Of a stretch of 64,000 nt of DNA, positions 58,212 through 64,000 are shown in pieces. The stretch is from Streptomyces sp. A3M-1-3 (GTDB lineage: Bacteria > Actinomycetota > Actinomycetes > Streptomycetales > Streptomycetaceae). The position numbers and the translations under genes were made by a program. The notes under the pieces were generated by a model that saw nothing but the letters and a program-made list of their open reading frames with translations, did not search any database and had not been told where the DNA came from. Numbering within the stretch: the stretch's first letter is position 1; the number at the start of each line of letters is the position of its first letter. Location: positions 186,001 through 250,000 of the forward strand of contig NZ_JANAVP010000004.1 in assembly GCF_024213665.1 (NCBI RefSeq), written 5' to 3'.

Positions 58212-58610
58212 TCACCCCTCCGAGGCCCAACGCTCCGCGACGGCACGGGACTTGGGCGCATCCGGCGGCCGCTGACCGATCCGGTGGAGCACGGTCGCGG
58301 GCGCGCCGCCGGCCAGCTCGGACTCGGTGTACCCGATCACCTGGAAGTGGGCCGCCGCAGCGACGACTTCGCGCGGCAGACCGAGGCCGGCAGCGACTGC
58401 GGACACGAGCTGCGGGGTGACGGAGTACCCCTGACCGGCGATGATCTTTCCAATCAGCGACTTGCTCGGCGCCCATCCGGTGTCCGGATCCACGGCGACC
58501 TCCGAGAACTCGCGGGTGGACCAGCGCTTCCCAGCGCCGACATGCTGCTGCACCAGCTCGGTCAGCGCGTCACGCTGCTCTGGCACCACAACCGCCTCTC
58601 TCGGCCTCAC
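58212..58610 (-). CDS. Phage repressor-like HTH protein
   Basis: A 132-residue protein. The centre (PSKSLIGKIIAGQGYSVTPQ, then VSAVAAGLGLPREVV) fits a helix-turn-helix of Cro/CI type. It is transcribed away from the rightward gene chain with three operator copies between them, the arrangement of a lysogeny repressor. GTG 58610 (AAGG upstream) is chosen; GTG 58589 with GAGAGG is equally possible. It is the best candidate to bind the GTCCAC-type palindromes. Confidence 0.7.
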   Translation of the reverse strand: MRPREAVVVPEQRDALTELVQQHVGAGKRWSTREFSEVAVDPDTGWAPSKSLIGKIIAGQGYSVTPQLVSAVAAGLGLPREVVAAAAHFQVIGYTESELAGGAPATVLHRIGQRPPDAPKSRAVAERWASEG

Positions 58611-58687
58611 AGTCCACACCTTTCGGCCCGGGTTGACCCGGAAATCCCAGGTCAAGGCGCACAACCATTTCGCTCTAGCGAGTCATT

Positions 58688-58703
58688 GTCCACGATTGGG
58701 GGC
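58688..58703. promoter_or_regulatory. Operator copy 2
   Basis: GTCCAC-GATT-GGGGGC: left arm perfect, right arm matches GTGGAC at four of six positions. Between the divergent repressor-like and XRE genes. Confidence 0.6.
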
Positions 58704-58756
58704 ACATTAGGCGTGGCATGGCCGACCGAGACCGAATATTGACTCTTGGTAAACGT

Positions 58757-58772
58757 GCCCACGATCGTGGAC
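58757..58772. promoter_or_regulatory. Operator copy 3
   Basis: GCCCAC-GATC-GTGGAC, one mismatch in the left arm; a -35-like TTGACT lies just upstream at 58739-58744. Confidence 0.7.
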
Positions 58773-58802
58773 AGCGCATAAGCGATGTGCTTAAGTGGAG
58801 GT

Positions 58803-58818
58803 GTCCACGAACGTGGGC
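58803..58818. promoter_or_regulatory. Operator copy 4
   Basis: GTCCAC-GAAC-GTGGGC, one mismatch in the right arm, 18 bp before the XRE gene start. Confidence 0.7.
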
Positions 58819-58836
58819 AGCTCCACGGAGGCACCA

Positions 58837-59220
58837 ATGACCCCTGCCAGACTCCACCTCACCGACCCCGAACTCCTGCGGAAGCTCATGAAATGGGCAC
58901 CCCAGGGACGGGTGATCAGCGGGACCGAGCTGGCCGAACTCGTCGGGATCTCCAAGAGCAAGGTCTCCGCACTGCTCTGCGGGGAGCGCACAACGGTGAC
59001 ACCCGAGACCGCACGGCGCATCGCCGAAGCGCTCGGAGTCCACCAAGGCGCTCTCTTTTTTGAGCCACTGTCCACGCCCATGGGCGTGGACAGTCCTACT
59101 CGGAAGGACACCCCCCATGGACACGAGCGAGCGCTCCATGCGAATGCGCCTCGCCGCGCACAAGAGCTGGTCCAGCACCCCCGACAGGGCGAGCCGTACC
59201 GCAGCCGCCCGCCGCGCTAG
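58837..59220 (+). CDS. XRE-family HTH regulator (phage)
   Basis: A 127-residue protein. Residues 29-75 form an XRE helix-turn-helix (ISGTELAELVGISKSKVSAL, then VTPETARRIAEALGV). ATG 58837 has CGGAGG upstream. The HTH part ends near LFFEPL; the remaining 45 residues look unstructured and are read over the perfect palindrome at 59067-59094 and the start of the next gene, giving a 104-bp overlap in another frame. This could be a Cro-like partner of the leftward repressor. Confidence 0.8.
   Translation: MTPARLHLTDPELLRKLMKWAPQGRVISGTELAELVGISKSKVSALLCGERTTVTPETARRIAEALGVHQGALFFEPLSTPMGVDSPTRKDTPHGHERALHANAPRRAQELVQHPRQGEPYRSRPPR
59067..59094. promoter_or_regulatory. Operator copy 5, 28-bp perfect palindrome
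   Basis: ACTGTCCACGCCCA and its exact complement (59067-59094); the same GTCCAC/GTGGAC arms as the other operators but with a 10-bp spacer. It lies within the 3' end of the XRE gene and 22 bp before the next start. Confidence 0.7.
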
Positions 59221-59452
59221 CCACCACACCCGCTTCGTGGAGAAGGCCCGCGAAATGCACCCGGACGCGTCCGAGGCGCAGATCGCGAAGGCCGCCGAAT
59301 CGCTCCGCAAGGCCCACTACACCGAGCTCGCGCTGAAGAGCGCACAGGCCCGCCGCATCAAGGGCCAGCTCGCGAAGGACGCGAAGCGGAAGCAGAAGGA
59401 CGCGGAGATCGCCGCCCTTGAGGCCGGCAACTCCGACGCTGACGCCGCCTGA
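59117..59452 (+). CDS. Phage hypothetical protein, basic and helical
   Basis: A 111-residue Lys/Arg/Ala-rich protein (SQARRIKGQLAKDAKRKQ-like C-terminal helix, central FVEKAREMHPDASEAQIAKA). ATG 59117 has GGAAGGA upstream. Its frame overlaps the end of the XRE gene. Similar short proteins occur in actinophage early regions; function unknown. Confidence 0.75.
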   Translation: MDTSERSMRMRLAAHKSWSSTPDRASRTAAARRASHHTRFVEKAREMHPDASEAQIAKAAESLRKAHYTELALKSAQARRIKGQLAKDAKRKQKDAEIAALEAGNSDADAA

Positions 59453-59543
59453 CCCCCCACACGAAAAACGGGGCCGCCCCGGACCTTGCCCGTCCGTACG
59501 CGACCCCTCGGCACACCTCATCCACACGAGAAACGAGGACACC

Positions 59544-59957
59544 GTGACCAACCACAGTACCGGCGACGCGATCGCCGAAGTCTTCCGCAGGGCCGCGGAG
59601 GTCGTCCAGACCAACGGCCTGAACCAGGGCGGGTTCTGCGACATCTCCGTCCCCTTCTTCTCCGGCGCCGCGTTCGCCGGTGGGCGCCCGGTGTGCACGG
59701 TCGGCGCGATGCGCGTCGCGGTCGGCCTGTCGCCGATCCCCGTCAACTGGGACGAGCCGCTCGGTGACGCCGACCCGCTCAGCGACGCTCATCCGCTGGT
59801 GAGCGAGGCGGTCGCCTTCCTGTCCGAGCGCGTCCACTCGCCGATCGTCGACGAGGACATCGTCGAGCGCGTCGCGGACTGGAACGACCGAGAGGGCCGC
59901 ACGGCGGACGAGGTCGCGGCGGAGCTGCTGTCTGCGGCCGAGGCGGTGGCGGCGTGA
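59544..59957 (+). CDS. DUF6197-like phage protein
   Basis: A 137-residue protein resembling DUF6197: VVQTNGLNQGGFCDI near the start, PVCTVGAMRVAVGLSP in the middle and VADWNDREGRTADEV at the end, the most conserved parts of that family. GTG 59544 follows ACGAGGA. Members are common in Streptomyces phages and mobile elements; biochemical role unknown. Confidence 0.75.
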   Translation: MTNHSTGDAIAEVFRRAAEVVQTNGLNQGGFCDISVPFFSGAAFAGGRPVCTVGAMRVAVGLSPIPVNWDEPLGDADPLSDAHPLVSEAVAFLSERVHSPIVDEDIVERVADWNDREGRTADEVAAELLSAAEAVAA

Positions 59958-60385
59958 ACACGAAGCGTGTGAATGCGGCGGCGGGCGTGATCCTCGCCGC
60001 GATGAAGCGGGGCAAGACGCTGCCGACGTCGTTCGCGTACGACCTTGAAGCGGCCTGCCTGATCAACTCCCCGGAGATCGCCGTCGAGCTGGCCCGACTG
60101 CGGGCCGAGCGGCAGACGCTGCTGGAGCTGCTGCCCGCGCCGCTTCCCAAGGTGGTGCTCGCCGAGGGCGTCCCGGCCCGCGCGGCGTACGCGGTGTGGG
60201 AGCAGGTGGCCGCGGTGCTCGGTGTCGACATGCCGCAGGCGGCGGCCCGGGCAGAGGGCGACGTGACGCCGCAAGTGCAGAAGCTGCGCGGCATCCTCGC
60301 CCGCCAGCGCGCCGCCGAAGACCCGCACGACAGCCCGCTGCACCACGAGTACCGCATCGCCCGGGACCTGGAGGCACGACCGTGA
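59954..60385 (+). CDS. Phage hypothetical protein
   Basis: A 143-residue, mainly helical protein (GVILAAMKRGKTLPTSFAYD, later VAAVLGVDMPQAAARAEGDV). The GTG start overlaps the previous stop (GTGA). No known domain was recognised. Confidence 0.75.
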   Translation: MNTKRVNAAAGVILAAMKRGKTLPTSFAYDLEAACLINSPEIAVELARLRAERQTLLELLPAPLPKVVLAEGVPARAAYAVWEQVAAVLGVDMPQAAARAEGDVTPQVQKLRGILARQRAAEDPHDSPLHHEYRIARDLEARP

Positions 60386-60534
60386 CCGTCCTCCTCTGCA
60401 TCTCCATCTCCCTCGTCCTGTACAGCCTCGGCGTCGCGCTGGTGTTCCGCATCATCCCGACCGCCGTCAGCCTCTCGCGTCGGCCGCTGGGCCGCATGTC
60501 CGCCTACCTGCGCATGTCCTGGAGCGCCCGATGA
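60382..60534 (+). CDS. Small phage membrane protein
   Basis: A 50-residue protein with one N-terminal membrane span (VLLCISISLVLYSLGVALVF) and a basic tail. It overlaps both neighbours (GTGA before, ATGA after), which supports it as a real gene despite its size. Confidence 0.65.
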   Translation: MTVLLCISISLVLYSLGVALVFRIIPTAVSLSRRPLGRMSAYLRMSWSAR

Positions 60535-61148
60535 CCGGACCCGAGCACTACCGCGAGGCCGAACGCCTCGTGACGGGCAGCAAGACCCGCCACGGCGCAC
60601 TGATCGTGGAGGAGGGGACTGCCGAAGTCCTCGCCGCCGCGCAGGTTCACGCGACCCTCGCCCTCACCGCCGCGACCGCCATGCAGGCCGCGGTCGACGG
60701 ATCCGAGCCGGGCATGGCCCCGTACGAGTTCGACGCCTGGTACAAGGCCGCCGGAGTCAAGGTCCCGATGCGTAGCCCCGCCGAGGCTGACCCGATCGTC
60801 TACGGACGCCTCGACCCGGACCGCAAGACCTGGACCCACGACAACGGCACCGTCATGGACCTCTCCCACGGCTGGAAGGACTGCGAAGGCCGCCACTGGC
60901 ACTGGGACAGCGACGCCGCCCCCGACCCGGTAAACGGACCGTGGATGCGGGCCGCCGCGTACGGGCTGCGTGAGCCGCTGGACCTGGTGCTCACCGCGTG
61001 GGGGCCGATCAAGGCGCTACCCCGCTTCTGCGCCGAGTGCAACGAGACGTTCGCGCAGGGCGCCGGGGTCGGCGCGTACTGCTCGCCCCGCTGCCGCAAC
61101 GCGGCCGACCGGCACGACACCCCGGATGGGGGTGCTGGTGATGAGTGA
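60531..61148 (+). CDS. Phage protein with C-terminal zinc ribbon
   Basis: A 205-residue protein. The N-terminal 60 residues are helical (EHYREAERLVTGSK), the middle has a Trp-rich beta stretch (HGWKDCEGRHWHWDSD), and the end is a treble-clef-like finger CAECNETFAQ ... YCSPRCRNAADR. Starts by ATGA overlap. Role unknown, possibly DNA binding. Confidence 0.75.
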   Translation: MTGPEHYREAERLVTGSKTRHGALIVEEGTAEVLAAAQVHATLALTAATAMQAAVDGSEPGMAPYEFDAWYKAAGVKVPMRSPAEADPIVYGRLDPDRKTWTHDNGTVMDLSHGWKDCEGRHWHWDSDAAPDPVNGPWMRAAAYGLREPLDLVLTAWGPIKALPRFCAECNETFAQGAGVGAYCSPRCRNAADRHDTPDGGAGDE

Positions 61149-61266
61149 CGAGTTCGAGCCCGAGGGCGACGAGATCGACCCCGCCGAACAGGCGATGCAC
61201 GAGGACGGGTTCACCAGCCCGCGCCTGTGGATGCCGACGCAGCAGGACCGGAGGTGGTCTGCGTGA
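61141..61266 (+). CDS. Very small acidic phage protein
   Basis: A 41-residue protein (MSDEFEPEGDEIDPAEQAMH...), overlapping the previous stop by 8 bp and the next start by GTGA. Supported only by this packing and by codon use. Confidence 0.5.
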   Translation: MSDEFEPEGDEIDPAEQAMHEDGFTSPRLWMPTQQDRRWSA

Positions 61267-61451
61267 GCGCCCGCGACCAGCTGGAGAACTACCCCGGCGA
61301 GCTGGCCATGCTCCGCGGCGTACTCGGCGTAGTCCGCACCATCGCCCAACACGGCGACCTCACCGAACTGCGCCGCATCATCGCCGAGCACTACGCCGAC
61401 GAACGCGCCGCGTACGAGCAGGCCGGACGAAGGACGGTGCGTGATGTCTGA
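61263..61451 (+). CDS. Small helical phage protein
   Basis: A 62-residue helical protein (LENYPGELAMLRGVLGVVRT, then LTELRRIIAEHYADERAAYE). GTG by GTGA overlap. No domain recognised. Confidence 0.6.
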   Translation: MSARDQLENYPGELAMLRGVLGVVRTIAQHGDLTELRRIIAEHYADERAAYEQAGRRTVRDV

Positions 61452-61704
61452 GCTGATCACCCGCCGCGGCTGGCTCCTCTCCGAGATCCGCCGCAGCCCC
61501 GGCCCGTGGATGACCCTCCGCGCCGAGGCCGCCCTCCGCCGCAGCCCGTGGCCGGCGTCCGGCCGGAACACGGCGCGGAAGGACCTGCGGGCGCTGGCCG
61601 CGCGGGGCGAGCTGACCGTGTGGAACGACCACGCGACCGGCCGCCGCTCCTACACCGCCAACACCACCGACAGCACCAAGAGCGCTTTTGGGAGGGCTGC
61701 ATGA
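61444..61704 (+). CDS. Small winged-helix-like phage protein
   Basis: An 86-residue protein (LITRRGWLLSEIRRSPGPWM, NTARKDLRALAARGELTVW) whose pattern fits a winged helix, so DNA binding is plausible. ATG 61444 is preferred over GTG 61441. It overlaps both neighbours. Confidence 0.65.
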   Translation: MSELITRRGWLLSEIRRSPGPWMTLRAEAALRRSPWPASGRNTARKDLRALAARGELTVWNDHATGRRSYTANTTDSTKSAFGRAA

Positions 61705-62612
61705 CGACGACCGCGCAGGCCGGGGCACTCGCCCCGGCCGCCGGCCGCAGGCGCAAAGCCTCGGCCCCGACCGGCGCCGACCGCATCCCCCAGCCCTCCC
61801 AGGGCTGGTACCGCGACAAGGTCACCGGCGACAAGCTCCGCCGCGTAACGACGATCCTCTCCCAGGGATCCACCAAGGGCGACGTCCTGTCCATCTGGGC
61901 CGCCAACCTGGTCGCCGAGACGGCAATGGCGAACCTGCCCGCCCTCGTCTCCGCTTCGCTCCGCCCCGAGCAGCGCGCCGACATGTACGACTGGCTGCGC
62001 CGCGCGCCGCTCCGCAAGAAGGACGAACGCGCGGACATCGGCTCGGCCGTCCACCGGATCATCGAAGCGGACGTCCTCGGCCAGCCCGTACCGGCTGAGC
62101 TACTGGACGACCCCGAGATGGCCCCGTACCTCCATCACTTCGGCCGGTTCGTCCGGCAGTGGGACGTCACATTCGAGGCGTCAGAGATGGTCGTCGGCAA
62201 CCGCACCGCGGGCTACGCCGGGACCCTCGATTACCTCCTCCGATCCCCGCTGATCGCCGCCGAGTTCAACATCCCGGCGAGCACCGTCCTGATGGGCGAC
62301 ACGAAGACCGGCGGCGAGCTGGACGTCAAGGGCGTCTACCCCGAGGCCGCGTTGCAGATGTCCGCCTACCGGAAGGCCGAGGTGGCGTGGCTGCGGGACG
62401 GCTCCACCGTCCCCATGCCCGCCACGCACTCCACGGGCGTCGTTCTGCACCTGCGCCCCGAGGGATACCGGGTCATCCCCGTCGTCTGCGACGACCAGGT
62501 GTTCGCCGCGTTCCGCATCGTCCAGCAGGCCGCGGACTGGGTGTCCGGCCTGTCGAAGACCGTCGTCGGCAGTGCCCTCGCCCTGTCCACCACCGAAGAG
62601 AGGGCTGCCTGA
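61701..62612 (+). CDS. PD-(D/E)XK nuclease (RecB/Cas4-like) of phage recombination type
   Basis: A 303-residue nuclease. GTLDYLL gives the first acidic residue, VLMGDTKTGG the D-x-K core and LQMSAYRKAEVAW the downstream Q-motif seen in RecB/Cas4-type exonucleases. With the gp3-like protein and a DEDD exonuclease next to it, a role in phage DNA recombination or replication is likely. ATGA start overlap. Confidence 0.85.
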   Translation: MTTTAQAGALAPAAGRRRKASAPTGADRIPQPSQGWYRDKVTGDKLRRVTTILSQGSTKGDVLSIWAANLVAETAMANLPALVSASLRPEQRADMYDWLRRAPLRKKDERADIGSAVHRIIEADVLGQPVPAELLDDPEMAPYLHHFGRFVRQWDVTFEASEMVVGNRTAGYAGTLDYLLRSPLIAAEFNIPASTVLMGDTKTGGELDVKGVYPEAALQMSAYRKAEVAWLRDGSTVPMPATHSTGVVLHLRPEGYRVIPVVCDDQVFAAFRIVQQAADWVSGLSKTVVGSALALSTTEERAA

Positions 62613-63739
62613 TGCCCATCATCGACCTTCAGCGCCGTATGCGGCAGCTCGGAGAGATCCGGATCGGCCACGTCGTCGCCGGCGTCAGCAAGACCGGCAA
62701 GGAATACACCCGCCCAGCCAAGCTGAACAACTTCCGCTTCACCTCCCCCTCGCAGGAGATCCTCACCGAGGTCGCCAACCTGTACGGCGGCGAGGTCAAG
62801 CCCTGGACCCCGGCGAACGGCGGCCCTGCCGAGTTCGAGGTGTACTCCACCACGAACCGGCTCCCCGTCCTGATCCCCCCGCGCGACGCCGTGTCCCAGT
62901 GGTACGAGCTGTACGCCGGTTCGAAGTGTCAGCGCCGCTGCGACGGCGTCACCGAGCACAAGCGGGACAAGCCCTGCATGTGCGACCCGGATAACCGCGA
63001 ATGCAAGATCACCACTCGGGTCAATGTGATGTTGCGCGACGTGCCCGCCCTCGGTCAGTGGCTCCTGATCTCCAAGGGTTTCTACGCCGCCGTCACTCTG
63101 CCGCCCGCGGCCGAACTGCTGGCGCAGGCCGGCGGCTACGTCGCCGGATGGCTCGGCATGGAAGAGAAGCTCGTCCAGCGCGACGAGGGCCCGGCCCGCT
63201 TCATGGTCCCGACGCTGGACGTCGAAATCACCCCGGCCGCGCTGATGGCGGGGCAGATCACCGGCGCTCCGGAGGCTGTTGCCACCGGCCCGGAGCGTGT
63301 CGCCATCACCGGTGGCCGGCCGGACTACGCGGCTCTCGCCGCGAAGGCCAAGACCGGTGCCGAGGTCGGCAAGCTGTGGACGCAGGCGAACCAGGCCGGG
63401 CACCTTGACGACGCGCTCGCCGCGACCCTGAAGGCCCGCGCTGCCTCGCTCAAGCAGGCCGAGGACGTGTCGGATGCTGCGGGCGAGTCGGGTTGGCGTG
63501 ACGAGCCGCACCAGGACGGGCCCGACGAGGAGGGCGCGTACGTCGCCGAGGTCGTCGCAGACGACGACCCCGCCGAGGTGTGGTTCCAGATCATCGCGGC
63601 GGCTGGCACGAAGGGCTGGACGACCGAGCAGGTCGAGGCCAAGTTCGCCGAAGCCAACGGCGGGTTGATGCCCGGCCACGCCTCGGCCGAGCAGCTCCGC
63701 GTTTTCCTCGGCGCGGTCAAGGCCGGTGACATCGCATGA
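62612..63739 (+). CDS. phiC31 gp3-like (recombination directionality factor family) protein
   Basis: A 375-residue protein. Its first 250 residues (IIDLQRRMRQLGEIRIGHVV, KLNNFRFTSPSQEILTEVANLYGG, CQRRCDGVTE with Cys-rich CMCDPDNREC) match the gp3 family of phiC31/phiBT1, where gp3 switches the serine integrase to excision. The C-terminal 120 residues are an added Ala/Glu-rich domain (EGAYVAEVVADDDPAEVW and a final small helical domain). Here the integrase is of the tyrosine type, so the family role must differ or extend to DNA replication. TGATG start. Confidence 0.82.
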   Translation: MPIIDLQRRMRQLGEIRIGHVVAGVSKTGKEYTRPAKLNNFRFTSPSQEILTEVANLYGGEVKPWTPANGGPAEFEVYSTTNRLPVLIPPRDAVSQWYELYAGSKCQRRCDGVTEHKRDKPCMCDPDNRECKITTRVNVMLRDVPALGQWLLISKGFYAAVTLPPAAELLAQAGGYVAGWLGMEEKLVQRDEGPARFMVPTLDVEITPAALMAGQITGAPEAVATGPERVAITGGRPDYAALAAKAKTGAEVGKLWTQANQAGHLDDALAATLKARAASLKQAEDVSDAAGESGWRDEPHQDGPDEEGAYVAEVVADDDPAEVWFQIIAAAGTKGWTTEQVEAKFAEANGGLMPGHASAEQLRVFLGAVKAGDIA

Positions 63740-64000
63740 GCTGGCACCTGAAGCGCATGGCAGCGTTCGACCTGGAGACCACGTCGGTCGACCCGGAGAC
63801 CGCTCGCATCGTCACCGCGTGCATCGTCCAGGTCGGCGGCGGCCAGCCCCCGCAGCCCGCCAACTGGGTCGCGGACCCCGGCGTCGAGATCCCCGAAGAG
63901 GCCGCGAAAATCCACGGCTACACCACCGAGCGGGCCCGCACGGAGGGCCGCCCGGCCATCGAGGTGATCGAGGAGATCACCGCCGCGCTCGGCTGGATCC
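63736..64000 (+). CDS. DEDD/DnaQ-like 3'-5' exonuclease (cut by the window end)
   Basis: The first 88 codons of an exonuclease: AAFDLETTSVDPETARIV is the Exo I motif with catalytic Asp and Glu, followed by KIHGYTTERAR. ATGA overlap with the preceding gene. Rest outside the window. Likely part of phage DNA metabolism. Confidence 0.85.
   Translation, partial: MSWHLKRMAAFDLETTSVDPETARIVTACIVQVGGGQPPQPANWVADPGVEIPEEAAKIHGYTTERARTEGRPAIEVIEEITAALGWI

Larger units (their letters stand above)
56742..64000 (+). mobile_element. Left part of an integrated phage-like element at tRNA-Arg
   Basis: Directly after the tRNA come a tyrosine integrase, a leftward repressor-like gene and a rightward chain of small overlapping genes (XRE, DUF6197, zinc-finger, PD-(D/E)XK nuclease, phiC31 gp3-like, DEDD exonuclease). 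Small genes with ATGA/GTGA overlaps and no chromosomal homologues are typical of actinophages. The right end and attR are beyond the window, so whether it is a complete prophage or an integrative conjugative element (no replication or transfer gene seen here) is open. Confidence 0.88.

Noticed and set aside
56742..64000. Defence-island or CRISPR content in the integrated element
   Set aside because: No repeat-spacer array and no recognised defence genes; the PD-(D/E)XK protein sits in a phage recombination context and not with cas genes.

Overview
The window is very GC-rich, has GTG and TTG starts, four-base gene overlaps, and a gene set (chaplin, conservon, ROK regulators, DynA/DynB-like GTPases, short SsbB) that points to a Streptomyces chromosome, central core region. 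About 56.7 kb is chromosomal; the last 7.3 kb is the left end of an integrated phage-like element at a tRNA-Arg gene, running off the window.

Layout. 1-14.2 kb: the C-terminal part of one aminopeptidase N, a serine hydrolase, a short chaplin, a pyridoxamine-oxidase-like protein and a VOC protein divergent from a CGNR regulator, a large secreted subtilase, asd, a MazEF-like pair, and a complete second pepN. 14.3-18.6 kb: a complete conservon (cvnA-E) whose P450 lacks the ExxR motif. 18.7-20.7 kb: a coupled methyltransferase/terpene synthase pair that probably makes a C-methylated (non-canonical) terpene. 20.9-30.8 kb: LysR regulator, EamA exporter, malQ preceded by a small repeat-bearing Cys peptide gene, a secreted GH84 enzyme, an HNH endonuclease and an MscS channel.

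30.9-35.1 kb: a csn-type (chitosan oligosaccharide) cluster in which regulator, GH4 glycosidase and sugar kinase are intact but the three-gene ABC transporter has collapsed to about 570 bp of fused, frameshifted remnants. 35.3-46.3 kb: a seven-gene signalling module: GlnX-like membrane protein, GlnH-like binding protein, coiled-coil protein, PknG-like kinase, PP2C phosphatase, vWA protein and FHA protein. The kinase, phosphatase and FHA protein all begin with zinc ribbons. This resembles the mycobacterial GlnX-GlnH-PknG-GarA amino-acid-sensing pathway, with phosphatase and adaptor genes added to the same locus.

46.2-56.3 kb: a PCMT-like methyltransferase, truncated haemoglobin, ettA with a thioesterase and a conserved hypothetical, a thioester-domain (TQXA) surface protein with an LAETG sorting signal, ssbB, and two adjacent dynamin-like GTPases. 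56.67-64 kb: tRNA-Arg(UCU), then a tyrosine integrase, a leftward repressor-like gene, an XRE gene and a rightward run of tightly overlapping small phage genes ending in a PD-(D/E)XK nuclease, a phiC31 gp3-like protein and a DEDD exonuclease cut by the window end. Five copies of a GTCCAC-N4-GTGGAC-like palindrome sit at the promoters of this element and look like its operator set.
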